IMG/VR virus record: IMGVR_UViG_3300043427_001807
Coordinates: 1-21,952 of that record
DNA from: a virus
Direction: 5' to 3' (one strand)
Length of the DNA: 21,952 nt
The notes under the pieces are model-generated. The model was not told the DNA's origin, ran no database searches, and was given only the letters and a program-made list of their open reading frames with translations. The translations under genes and the position numbers were made by a program. Shown piece by piece: positions 1-9,582 of this stretch; position 1 is the first letter of the stretch, and every line of letters starts with the position of its first letter.

Positions 1-1293
1 GTTTCCGGTTGGATTAAAATAAAAAGTAGGATCAAAATTTAACGCAGCCTTGTTTTGAATGCCATCTAGGTATGCTTTAGCACGTGTATCAGCAAGTGTC
101 CTCAATGAATCTAGAGCGTTCTGACTGAGTGCAACGTTTTGCGTCTGGAAGATATTTTCCTCTCCTTGCTTGACGTCAATGTAGCTGACAAACTCATCCA
201 TCGATTTGGATGTGTCAAAACGTGGTTTCAGGTATTCGGTGACAAACTTCGCTGCAAAGTCTTTATCTACCTGGTACTGAACGTCTGCGTTCACCGGATC
301 TTGTAGAGTCAGACCTTCGTTGTAACGTTTTGATAACACATTATCAAACCAGTTTTGCCAGTTGTAAATAACTGAATTAGATGTTTTTAAACCTGTTAAA
401 GATGCAATTTGATTCTTTGCTTCTTCTTCTGTTGCGCCACCAAGCGACAAAATTCCACCGATGCCTGAATCCCCTAATAACGAATTAACAAGAGAAGAAC
501 TGGCATTAGCGGTTTGCTCAAAGCCTGTCAAGCTCTTCATGATATCCATATTGCTTTCTTTCATCTTTGCAGCTTTGATTTCACTCAAAGTCTGCTTAAG
601 AACATCCTGGGTTAAAGCACCAAACACACGTTGCTTTTGTTGATCCAGCGTGCTGATTGTCTTTTGTAATTCTTGCTCCAGGGCAGTGGTTGGTTGCTCT
701 GGTGTTGCAAGGCCCAGAATCTGATCACGATACGCCTGGTACTCGGCATCCGTCAGTTTTTCTTGGTATGCAGTAGATGATGTGAGTGGTGTCTCTGCAT
801 TGGCACGTATTGTTTCACCGGCCAGTGTTCGTCTTGTGTAATCCTGCAGTAGGTAATTGTCTTTGGAGTAACGTTGAATGATATCAAGATCATCACGTTT
901 TACGGCATCATCCCACTTGGCAACAGCATCGGGATTGTTGGAGCCATAATACGCTGCATCAAACTCTCCAGCTGGGGGTTTTAGTCCCAGGCTTGCATCC
1001 CATGGCGCAACGATTGTTTGCGAGTAATAGTCTCTAAAATTTTCTTTAGTTGCATTAAGATATCGATCAGCCACTGACTGATCAATCAATCCTTCTCCTA
1101 CGAGCTCATTTAATTCTTTTGTTGGAATACTGTCACGCGTGTAGACGTACGTTCCGGGTGCCGAGTTGGATAAATAATTGACAGCACTCTGGCTCCAGGC
1201 ATTTAATTTTGTATTGATTAATGCAGTTTGCTCATCAACCCCTTCTGTTGGTAGCTTGAATGTTGACCAACCATTAGGACTCCAAGTTGCCAT
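1..1293 (-). CDS. Large probable virion protein, N-terminal 431 residues only (runs out of the window)
   Basis: I translated this frame by hand. From the ATG at 1293-1291 it stays open for exactly 431 codons to the first base of the window, so the C-terminus is missing. It begins MATWSPNGWSTFKLPTEGVD. The sequence is soluble-looking and mainly helical, rich in Gln, Ala, Asp and Leu, with Gln/Leu/Lys stretches that could form coiled coil (about residues 215-260) and no signal peptide or obvious membrane helix. I recognise no catalytic motif. Its start overlaps the stop of the HNH gene by one base (TAATG), so it is probably translated by coupling to it. A long helical protein at the end of a phage structural module could be an internal (ejection), tail or fibre-associated protein, but this is inference from position. 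The existence of the gene is well supported; its function is unknown. Confidence 0.8.
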   Translation of the reverse strand, partial: MATWSPNGWSTFKLPTEGVDEQTALINTKLNAWSQSAVNYLSNSAPGTYVYTRDSIPTKELNELVGEGLIDQSVADRYLNATKENFRDYYSQTIVAPWDASLGLKPPAGEFDAAYYGSNNPDAVAKWDDAVKRDDLDIIQRYSKDNYLLQDYTRRTLAGETIRANAETPLTSSTAYQEKLTDAEYQAYRDQILGLATPEQPTTALEQELQKTISTLDQQKQRVFGALTQDVLKQTLSEIKAAKMKESNMDIMKSLTGFEQTANASSSLVNSLLGDSGIGGILSLGGATEEEAKNQIASLTGLKTSNSVIYNWQNWFDNVLSKRYNEGLTLQDPVNADVQYQVDKDFAAKFVTEYLKPRFDTSKSMDEFVSYIDVKQGEENIFQTQNVALSQNALDSLRTLADTRAKAYLDGIQNKAALNFDPTFYFNPTGN

Positions 1294-1631
1294 TAAACTT
1301 CACCAAAAATGAAAGCTGTCTCTTGTTGACACCAGGAGTTAATCCTATCAAGAGTTTCAGAAGAAAAGAATGATTGTTGTTGGAACCATTCACGCATTTC
1401 ACTAGATCCCTTGTTGGAATTGCAACGACGGCAGCAAGGGATCAAGTTGTGACGATTGGAGGAGCCAGACTTGAAGCGGGGAATGACATGGTCTAAGCTT
1501 GTCGCCGCATCGCCGCAGTAACCGCATTTATAGTCCCAGGCTTGATATATACTTTCTCTAAATCGTTTCTTTGCAAGTTTTGGCGTCAGTTCAACTAGCA
1601 GGGCAAGGGGCTCATGCTGGTTGCAAAACAT
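1293..1631 (-). CDS. HNH endonuclease, free-standing
   Basis: A 112-residue protein with a complete HNH (beta-beta-alpha metal) nuclease core. There is a first zinc pair C36-x2-C39 (CGYC), the catalytic DH pair D47-H48 in LDHVIPR, the Asn of HNLIP at 62, and a second zinc pair C67-x2-C70 followed by N71 and K74 (CNSNKG). Such small HNH proteins nick or cut DNA. In phages they occur as free-standing homing endonucleases or, beside terminase genes, as packaging nickases. Here terminase is about 18 kb away, so a homing role is more likely. The ATG at 1631 has no clear Shine-Dalgarno. The stop overlaps the start of the next virion gene by one base. All catalytic and zinc residues are present, so the enzyme should be active. 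Confidence 0.9.
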   Translation of the reverse strand: MFCNQHEPLALLVELTPKLAKKRFRESIYQAWDYKCGYCGDAATSLDHVIPRFKSGSSNRHNLIPCCRRCNSNKGSSEMREWFQQQSFFSSETLDRINSWCQQETAFIFGEV

Positions 1632-1725
1632 GCTATTTAATTGCCGTTAATTTATTCTAATTTCCACACATGTATAAAGAACTGCAACGCAGGTATGAAA
1701 TTTAGATTAAGAAACGCAATGGGTC
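1632..1725. promoter_or_regulatory. Divergent AT-rich spacer, candidate promoters for the HNH and HTH genes
   Basis: This 94-base AT-rich spacer separates the minus-strand HNH gene from the plus-strand HTH gene, so it should hold their promoters if they have their own. On the plus strand TATAAA at 1673-1678 is a fair -10 box, but the bases 16-17 nt upstream are only a poor -35 (TTTATT). On the minus strand TAGAAT at 1655-1660 matches a -10 in five of six positions, again without a good -35. ACATGT at 1668-1673 is a small palindrome. The boxes were found by eye and are weak. The divergent layout is what makes a regulatory role plausible. Confidence 0.3.
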
Positions 1726-1989
1726 TTGACGGATCGATATGCTGCGAAGGCAAGCGTTACACGCGCCATGTCACAGAGCACCGGATGGGTGTCAATCCAG
1801 AAAGCTGAGGAGCTTCTGGGCATTGACCGCAAGACTCTCTTCAAGTACCGCGACGACGGCACCCTGAAGCTTGGTCCGCACTATGCCGCATTTCCGGAGA
1901 CACGTTCCAGGGATGGCTATCGCTGGAATGTGAATGCAGTCAGGAAACAGCTGCGTAAGATGGAGCAACCTGCTGAGATGGCTGCTTGA
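1726..1989 (+). CDS. Small excisionase-like / MerR-type helix-turn-helix DNA-binding protein
   Basis: One of only two well-supported plus-strand genes. The product is 87 residues from a TTG at 1726, or 73 from the in-frame ATG at 1768. Neither start has a Shine-Dalgarno, and the ATG is the more orthodox choice. Residues 21-45 (WVSIQKAEELLGIDRKTLF, then KYRDDGTL) form a helix-turn-helix followed by a turn, as in excisionases and MerR-like proteins. They are followed by an aromatic GPHY segment and a C-terminal basic helix (RKQLRKM). Size and fold fit a recombination directionality factor or a small repressor. By eye the gene is clearly GC-richer than its neighbours, which suggests separate ancestry. 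Its last 50 bases overlap tail to tail with the recombinase-like gene on the other strand, so an excisionase-type partnership is possible but unproven. Confidence 0.72.
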   Translation: MTDRYAAKASVTRAMSQSTGWVSIQKAEELLGIDRKTLFKYRDDGTLKLGPHYAAFPETRSRDGYRWNVNAVRKQLRKMEQPAEMAA

Positions 1990-2398
1990 GCTTATGGTAA
2001 AAACTCTTGCGTAAACGATGGGCCAGGATTAAGTCCGTCACGTTTAGCTTGACGTCTTGATACGCCATCGCTCGATACAAGGACGAACAAAGGGGACCAA
2101 GGCAGCTCCAGATGTTCTGGGGCTGCTTTTCTTTGAGTTGAAACAAAGAAACCCACTGTGGGTGAAGTGGGCGGACAGGGCGCTTTTTGTCGGCAAACAA
2201 TATGGCGTCACCTTGCCAAGACCATTCTTTGTCGCGGAATTGATCTGGAGTGATGCCAAAGGTGGCGACCATGCCGTAAAGCCAAGCTACAGGCTTGGTG
2301 GAGCGGCGGGAATCAAGGTGGAAGTAATCATCCACGATGCGCTGGTCCAGTGGAGGGGAATGTCCCATGGCTGTAATGAACTGAAGTACGCCCACCAT
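1940..2398 (-). CDS. Truncated, catalytically degenerate tyrosine-recombinase (integrase)-like protein
   Basis: I recognise the pattern of the catalytic domain of cyanobacterial tyrosine integrases. From the ATG at 2398 (152 residues), YGMVATFGIT at 41-50 corresponds to the usual YGMLATYGLR, where the final Arg is the first catalytic Arg; here it is Thr50. It is followed by a beta-strand Lys segment (DKKRPV, 70-75), LHPQWV, and an HxxR-like HRLR at 127-130. No nucleophile Tyr is suitably placed afterwards; Y148 is too close to HRLR. Full-length integrases of this group are about twice as long. The frame is open upstream to 2563 (TTG at 2539), but that part overlaps the 76-residue gene and resembles no core-binding domain. 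This is either a decayed integrase or a DNA-binding protein built on the recombinase fold. The family assignment is from memory and moderate. The antisense frame is also open and cannot be wholly excluded. Confidence 0.5.
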   Translation of the reverse strand: MVGVLQFITAMGHSPPLDQRIVDDYFHLDSRRSTKPVAWLYGMVATFGITPDQFRDKEWSWQGDAILFADKKRPVRPLHPQWVSLFQLKEKQPQNIWSCLGPLCSSLYRAMAYQDVKLNVTDLILAHRLRKSFYHKLKQPSQQVAPSYAAVS

Positions 2399-2437
2399 AT
2401 CTCTCAGGGCGCACCAGCGGAAGTGGTTAAAGGAATC

Positions 2438-2460
2438 CTTAATAAGTCTATTAAGACTTA
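2438..2460. repeat. Two interlocked inverted repeats
   Basis: On the plus strand CTTAATA (2438-2444) pairs perfectly with TATTAAG (2449-2455) around AGTC. The overlapping TAAGTCT (2443-2449) pairs perfectly with AGACTTA (2454-2460) around ATTA. The two 7-bp stems share bases and are mutually exclusive. Just upstream, AAGGAATCCTT (2430-2440) is a third, odd-length palindrome. No U-run follows in either direction, so this is not a terminator. It lies between the stop of the 76-residue gene and the probable start of the recombinase-like gene. An operator, a recombinase or excisionase binding site, or a leader RNA switch are possible readings. Confidence 0.55.
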
Positions 2461-2489
2461 AGTTGATTCTAGCTGGTGAGTATTTTTGC

Positions 2490-2720
2490 TCATTCCGCTG
2501 GACCAACGCCGCTGGCAAAAGCAGCCCATGCCAAGCCAACTGCTTCGATTGTGGAGGTTTCGTTCACACCGTACGGAAGATGGACGACATCGCCAGCGTG
2601 ATAGGTGACGGGTGTGCCGTCGTAACTGATCGGGCTGAAGCCCCGCTTGCGTGAATCGATTTGTTCTTGGGATGGAAAGGTAGTGGTGTCAACAACATCA
2701 CCAAAGCCTGGATCTGCCAT
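2490..2720 (-). CDS. Hypothetical 76-residue protein
   Basis: ATG at 2720, stop at 2490. It is a small acidic soluble protein beginning MADPGFGDVVDTTTFPSQEQ. It has an SPISYDGTPVTY stretch, a GDVVHLPYGV segment and a hydrophobic C-terminal helix (AVGLAWAAFASG). There is no Cys, no membrane helix and no motif that I can assign. The even, protein-like composition and the clean ATG support a real gene. It sits on the late strand between the glycosyltransferase and the recombinase-like gene, while the methyltransferase starts divergently about 50 bases away. It might be a small virion or attachment protein; that is only a guess from position. Confidence 0.6.
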   Translation of the reverse strand: MADPGFGDVVDTTTFPSQEQIDSRKRGFSPISYDGTPVTYHAGDVVHLPYGVNETSTIEAVGLAWAAFASGVGPAE

Positions 2721-2773
2721 AACAATTGATGCGTTTTAAAAATGCTAAGATGCCACAATTCAGCAATCAATGT

Positions 2774-3355
2774 ATGAGTACCGAACACGATTATGAATTT
2801 GAAAAAGCATATTGGGGTGATTGCTGCAATACGTTCGATGAAGAGCAAAAGCATTTTGTCTATGCCAGCTTGATGGGAATCAAGCGGGCTCACTTCAGTT
2901 TTGATGCAGGCAATAAAAGTGTACTGGACATTGGTGCCGGTCCGGTATCAATGCTGCTCAAGACAATTAATCTGACGAAGGGAAAAGTTGTCGATCCAAT
3001 TATTTATCCCAGGTGGACGCGCGATCGCTACCTGGCACACAACATCAATATTCTTGTGTCCAGGGGAGAAGATATCAACGAGAGTGGATGGGATGAGGTA
3101 TGGATTTACAACTGCCTGCAACATACGGATGATCCCGGATTGATCATCAGGAATGCGTTGAAGGCAGCTAAAGTGTTGCGCCTATTTGAATGGATTGATA
3201 TTCCAGCTCACGAAGGACATCCTTGTGAGCTGACCCAGGAATTACTCGACGAATGGATTGGCGGAAAAGGTAATGTTGCGAACCTCAATCACTCTGGGTG
3301 TTATGGCAAGTGTTATTACGTAGTTCATACCAGCCCTTACGCCAAAGATCATTGA
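2774..3355 (+). CDS. Class I SAM-dependent methyltransferase
   Basis: A plus-strand gene with a Rossmann-fold methyltransferase core. Counting from the ATG at 2774 (193 residues), motif I is VLDIGAGP at 50-57 and binds S-adenosylmethionine. The acidic residue ending strand 2 is D74 (KVVDP). The segment DEVWIYNCLQHTDDP (107-121) matches the motif IV region and LRLFEWIDIP (135-144) the following strand. I see no NPPY/DPPY base-methylase motif, so a small-molecule, sugar or protein substrate is as likely as DNA. Upstream in-frame starts exist at 2726 (TTG), 2729 and 2750 (ATG). I prefer 2774 because it leaves a 53-base spacer to the divergent gene. The 3' end overlaps the 3' end of the minus-strand glycosyltransferase by 71 bases, so the two genes converge. 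The adjacency suggests a shared role in modifying a glycan, by inference. Confidence 0.85.
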   Translation: MSTEHDYEFEKAYWGDCCNTFDEEQKHFVYASLMGIKRAHFSFDAGNKSVLDIGAGPVSMLLKTINLTKGKVVDPIIYPRWTRDRYLAHNINILVSRGEDINESGWDEVWIYNCLQHTDDPGLIIRNALKAAKVLRLFEWIDIPAHEGHPCELTQELLDEWIGGKGNVANLNHSGCYGKCYYVVHTSPYAKDH

Positions 3356-4391
3356 GTGTCTGGAAGACACGGTCGTACATTTTGCCGCAGGTTTCTAAGC
3401 TGTAGCGCTGACGTGCAGTGTTGGCAATCTTGCGGCGATCGAGGGTGTCTGCGTTGTGGATGGCATCAACCCAATCCTGGAGCGTATGACACCTGAAGCC
3501 AGTTACGCCATCAATAACGGTCTCCGTGAAGGCGCCGTAATCAACGGAAATTAAGGGTGTGCCGCACAGCATGGCTTCTACGCCACTGCCACCAAACGGT
3601 TCGGTAAATACCGTTGGCATCAATGCAGCCCGTGCATTGCGAAGAAAGTCGGACCTTTCGGTGCCGTGAATGGGACCGCAATATTCAATGTTGGGGTGGT
3701 TCCAGGGCGTTGGATCTCCTTGTCCGTGGAGCACGATTGGCCAGGGGCTGTGGTCTGCAAGGGCTTTGATTGTGTCCATACCCTTTTGGCTGCAGATACG
3801 CCCAAGGAATGCCAGGTAATCACCTGCTTTGTATTTAGGTTTCCACTCCGTGATGTCGAAGTAATTAGGAATCACCCACTCGTAGTTACGCCCACTGCGG
3901 TTTTCTTTGCCCTGGTGATAGTGCATCCAGGCGTATGACTCAAAGATCCTATAGCTTTTCGGCATCAAGGTCGGGTAACCAATCCCTGTTTCAACGTGCT
4001 GATGATCAGGGAAGTGATCCATTAGTACTTGATGAGCGTGGCCAAATGGATGACAGATGATGTCCTCTGGTTCCAGGTTGCCCTTCAGGTGGATGATCAG
4101 ACGGTCTTCAAATAGGCGATGGCCCTCGCTGCCAATGGTGGCATCATCACCGTAGAAATCGGTTGCTTTTCGTTTGTTGTAAAGGTTGTCAAATTCTGTA
4201 TCGGAGATGATTGGTATATGAGTTGATGACCCTGCTTCGCTGGTCCCATTGGAATATTCGATTACTTCGTAGCCTTGTGCTTGCATCATGCGCGGAAAGC
4301 GCAATGCTTTGCCAGTAAAAGCACAGTGTGAATATTTAAGTTGCGATTTGGTATGAAAAATACCAATCAAATGAAGACGAGGTTTTGCCAT
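3285..4391 (-). CDS. GT4-type (GT-B fold) glycosyltransferase
   Basis: A 368-residue protein of normal length for a single-domain GT-B enzyme. The C-terminal nucleotide-sugar domain is clear: AFLGRICSQKGMDTIKAL at 194-211 (the strand and helix opening that domain), then the hallmark E-x7-E motif E264-PFGGSGV-E272 followed by AMLCGTPLISVD, which contacts the donor. The N-terminal acceptor domain (about 1-180) is less conserved. No membrane helix is seen. It should transfer a sugar from a nucleotide-diphosphate donor with retention, as GT4 members do; the acceptor is unknown. It starts 9 bases after the stop of the Thr-rich protein gene and lies downstream of the collagen-like fibre on the same strand, so a virion protein or the host surface glycan could be its target. 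Its 3' end overlaps the opposing methyltransferase gene by 71 bases. Confidence 0.92.
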   Translation of the reverse strand: MAKPRLHLIGIFHTKSQLKYSHCAFTGKALRFPRMMQAQGYEVIEYSNGTSEAGSSTHIPIISDTEFDNLYNKRKATDFYGDDATIGSEGHRLFEDRLIIHLKGNLEPEDIICHPFGHAHQVLMDHFPDHQHVETGIGYPTLMPKSYRIFESYAWMHYHQGKENRSGRNYEWVIPNYFDITEWKPKYKAGDYLAFLGRICSQKGMDTIKALADHSPWPIVLHGQGDPTPWNHPNIEYCGPIHGTERSDFLRNARAALMPTVFTEPFGGSGVEAMLCGTPLISVDYGAFTETVIDGVTGFRCHTLQDWVDAIHNADTLDRRKIANTARQRYSLETCGKMYDRVFQTLNDLWRKGWYELRNNTCHNTQSD

Positions 4392-4400
4392 CTACGGTGA

Positions 4401-5123
4401 TCATGTCACCGCAATATAGCGTTTTGGCACGTAGAAAGCAGCTGCCACCATGACATGACGAGAAGAAGCTACCGCTCTGCAAATAATGTTTCCTGTAGAT
4501 CCAGTGGTTGCTTTGACCCCGTCAGCAATACCCAGTGTTGTGTCAGCGCCAAGGGTGGTATTTGAATCGGCACGTTCGTACCAGGTGTTAGCAGTTGGTT
4601 GTGTTGTTGTGTTTGTTGCGCCGCTTGCGACACTTGGATCCGTCGCATCAAACGCAGAAACTGTCGTGTTGTCTGCTCCACAGAATCCGGCAACAATCAA
4701 CGTATCTTTACTGGTGACGTTAATAGCTGCAGTTGAAAGAGCCGTTGCGTTTGCTGCTGCAGTACTGGAGGAAGACGCCATGAACTCTGGTATGCCATTA
4801 CTTGCCCTATAAATCAAAATACGCCCAAGTCCAATGTCACCCAGTGTTCTGGTGAATGTGTTAGCCGGTGCTGCATCACCACGAACAATCGATGCAATCA
4901 AACCAGATCCAATCGACGTACTTGTGGTTGTACTTGTGTTACCTGTATTTTGCGTTTCGTGGATTGTCCAACCAGTAGGAGCTGTAAAACCGACGTTACT
5001 TCTGTAGGCAATAACAGCTACATATAGGTCTCCCTTCTGACCACCTGCCGGAAGTGTGATGGCAAGGTTTCCGCCGTTTGCTGTAGAAGCTGCGCCAACG
5101 GCAACAAGTGTCCAGGCAGTCAT
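4401..5123 (-). CDS. Thr/Ala-rich beta-sandwich virion protein (fibre-associated)
   Basis: A 240-residue protein rich in Thr, Ala, Ser, Asn and Gly. It opens with MTAWTLVAVGAASTANGG, then AITLPAGGQKGDLYVAVIAY and FTAPTGWT, with an alternating polar/hydrophobic pattern throughout. The WTLVGS...TLPA...GD...APTGW pattern is, from memory, common in phage and prophage proteins of tail-fibre or capsid-decoration regions and looks like a jelly-roll or beta-sandwich. No enzyme motif is present; two Cys are far apart. The ATG at 5123 lies 3 bases after the fibre stop with no Shine-Dalgarno, so it is probably translated by coupling to the fibre. I infer a surface or adhesion role. Its high Thr/Ser content also makes it a conceivable glycosylation substrate. 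Confidence 0.75.
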   Translation of the reverse strand: MTAWTLVAVGAASTANGGNLAITLPAGGQKGDLYVAVIAYRSNVGFTAPTGWTIHETQNTGNTSTTTSTSIGSGLIASIVRGDAAPANTFTRTLGDIGLGRILIYRASNGIPEFMASSSSTAAANATALSTAAINVTSKDTLIVAGFCGADNTTVSAFDATDPSVASGATNTTTQPTANTWYERADSNTTLGADTTLGIADGVKATTGSTGNIICRAVASSRHVMVAAAFYVPKRYIAVT

Positions 5124-5126
5124 AAG

Positions 5127-7901
<2,775 letters not shown>

Positions 7902-7941
7902 GCTGCGTCTTTATACCATCTATGCTTTAGTCATTTTACTA

Positions 7942-9579
7942 TCACTGACCCGGTTTCTGTCCGAGCGATGGAACATACGGCAAACCATCTTTGTCGTACA
8001 TTGTGAAGCCCTGCATCAACACAAATGTCGATGGGACGTTAAACAGTTTTTGCATCATCGGCATCATCATTGGTGCTTGACAGTTGTACGGAGGAACATC
8101 CATATAAGCCAATGAATTGTACGCAAGCTCTCTATTAACTTTCTCTTGTTTATCTTCTGTGTCACTTACAAGTTTTTGCTCCCACTCAGCCATGCTGCCG
8201 ACATCAACTGGGAAATCAGACGGCTCCGGTGGAAACACACCTTCCTTAAACTTCAATGCATAGATGTGTTTGCAGTAACGCATCTCATCCAGCAGTGGTG
8301 TCCACGTGTCCGTCAATGAGGTAATAACATTACCAACGGCTGAATAGTCTTCATAATCCGGCATGCCATCTGCTCTGGATCCAGGTAAAGACGGATTGCT
8401 TGTCCGTAAATACATGGAACCAAAATCACGGAATACACCAGGATTGTCTCGGTTAGCTCCAGGAACTGTTGATGAATTTGGCGTGATAGCTGGTGGAATA
8501 TTGTATTGAGGATCTGGTGAGATGACTGTCATGTTGCGATTTTCATTCGCAGATGTCATGGCGCGGTTATCAACGTTACCACGACGATCTTTCATGATTT
8601 CGTAACGACCAGGTTTCAATGCAGCAAGGTTGGTGCGTGGGAAGTAACGCTGTTTGCGGTCGTTGAGGTTTGTCATGTACGCGTAATCACGACGCGTAAA
8701 GTCCTGGCATGAGCAACAGTAACGCGTACCCGTCATCAGGTAACGACCCACGGCAGGTGGTCTGGTTGCAGGGGTAATAAACTCACGGTCTGGTGTGGAT
8801 TCAACGGAACCCTGCTTCTTCAGCGTCAAGACTCCAGTGAAAGGATCTGTGTTAACTAAGACGGCTTGAACGTAGCCATAACGCTTTTGAGTTGCAGGAT
8901 CAATCGTATCCCTGGTGATTGGAACACCACCCGCTGTAATAATGCGGTCTTCCAGGATTTCACCGTTGATTGGCTTTAGTCCACCAGGTACACCTGGGAC
9001 TGGAACATAAAGTGGAGGAGGAAGTGGATTGGATTGGCTCCAGCCACCTGCCAATTTCACATACCAGTAATCAGCATCTTCTGTTACTGATTCAATAAAT
9101 GCCGGCTGCGACGAAATGCGGGTGTCTTCATCAAAGAATTGACCCTGGTTCTCGTAGTCTTCAAATTGAAGATTTGGCCAATAATCTGTACTTAATAATA
9201 CTGATTGCTTGATATTGTCCATACGCAGGCTGCCCGCCACGCGGGTGCCAGCCCAGTGCATACCAAATTCTTTGTTGAAAGTTGGGAATCCCTGGAACAC
9301 GCCAGGAATTGACGGTTGATTTGGGCCAACAGTTTGAACGCCTGGAGGCAGTGGAATTTGATATGTGAATGAATATTCGTAATTGTTATTAACACTGAGA
9401 GCCGTAGCTAACTCGTAACCACGGCGCCAACGAGTCCATGCAGATTCTCGGTTGACAGCATACAGAGAACCCTGGACACTGCCTTTTGAAAATTCAGTTC
9501 TGATCGGCTTAACACCATTTAATTTAAATGGTTTTGATGTGCCGAAATTGCCAAAGGTATTTCCCAGTGCGGGAGCCAT
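7942..9579 (-). CDS. Virion protein with split SWIM-type zinc motif
   Basis: A 545-residue protein starting at the ATG at 9579, two bases after the previous stop. I know no family for the whole. It starts MAPALGNTFGNFGTSKPFKL. Residues about 110-280 look beta-rich, with a Pro-rich loop (PLPPPLYVPVPG, 185-196). C289-S-C291 followed by QDF, and C436-K-H438 followed by IYALKF, together match the SWIM zinc-binding consensus CxC...CxH, including the hydrophobic residue after the first pair and the CKHI-x-AL form. Between them lie 144 residues, far more than the usual 6-25. The C-terminus is Met/Pro/Gln-rich (MMMPMMQK). The position between fibre and head-surface genes suggests a tail or fibre-base protein that uses zinc for folding or DNA/protein contact. 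The gene is certain; the motif is a strong match by eye; the function is unknown. Confidence 0.82.
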   Translation of the reverse strand: MAPALGNTFGNFGTSKPFKLNGVKPIRTEFSKGSVQGSLYAVNRESAWTRWRRGYELATALSVNNNYEYSFTYQIPLPPGVQTVGPNQPSIPGVFQGFPTFNKEFGMHWAGTRVAGSLRMDNIKQSVLLSTDYWPNLQFEDYENQGQFFDEDTRISSQPAFIESVTEDADYWYVKLAGGWSQSNPLPPPLYVPVPGVPGGLKPINGEILEDRIITAGGVPITRDTIDPATQKRYGYVQAVLVNTDPFTGVLTLKKQGSVESTPDREFITPATRPPAVGRYLMTGTRYCCSCQDFTRRDYAYMTNLNDRKQRYFPRTNLAALKPGRYEIMKDRRGNVDNRAMTSANENRNMTVISPDPQYNIPPAITPNSSTVPGANRDNPGVFRDFGSMYLRTSNPSLPGSRADGMPDYEDYSAVGNVITSLTDTWTPLLDEMRYCKHIYALKFKEGVFPPEPSDFPVDVGSMAEWEQKLVSDTEDKQEKVNRELAYNSLAYMDVPPYNCQAPMMMPMMQKLFNVPSTFVLMQGFTMYDKDGLPYVPSLGQKPGQ

Positions 9580-9582
9580 GGC

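Noticed and set aside
2057-2461. 134-codon plus-strand frame opposite the recombinase-like gene
   Set aside because: Looks moderately protein-like, but the minus-strand frame shows the integrase pattern; kept as the main alternative, not as a gene.
7902-7941. TATAAA before the collagen fibre gene as a promoter
   Set aside because: No acceptable -35 at 16-18 bases and no repeat of the motif before other genes.
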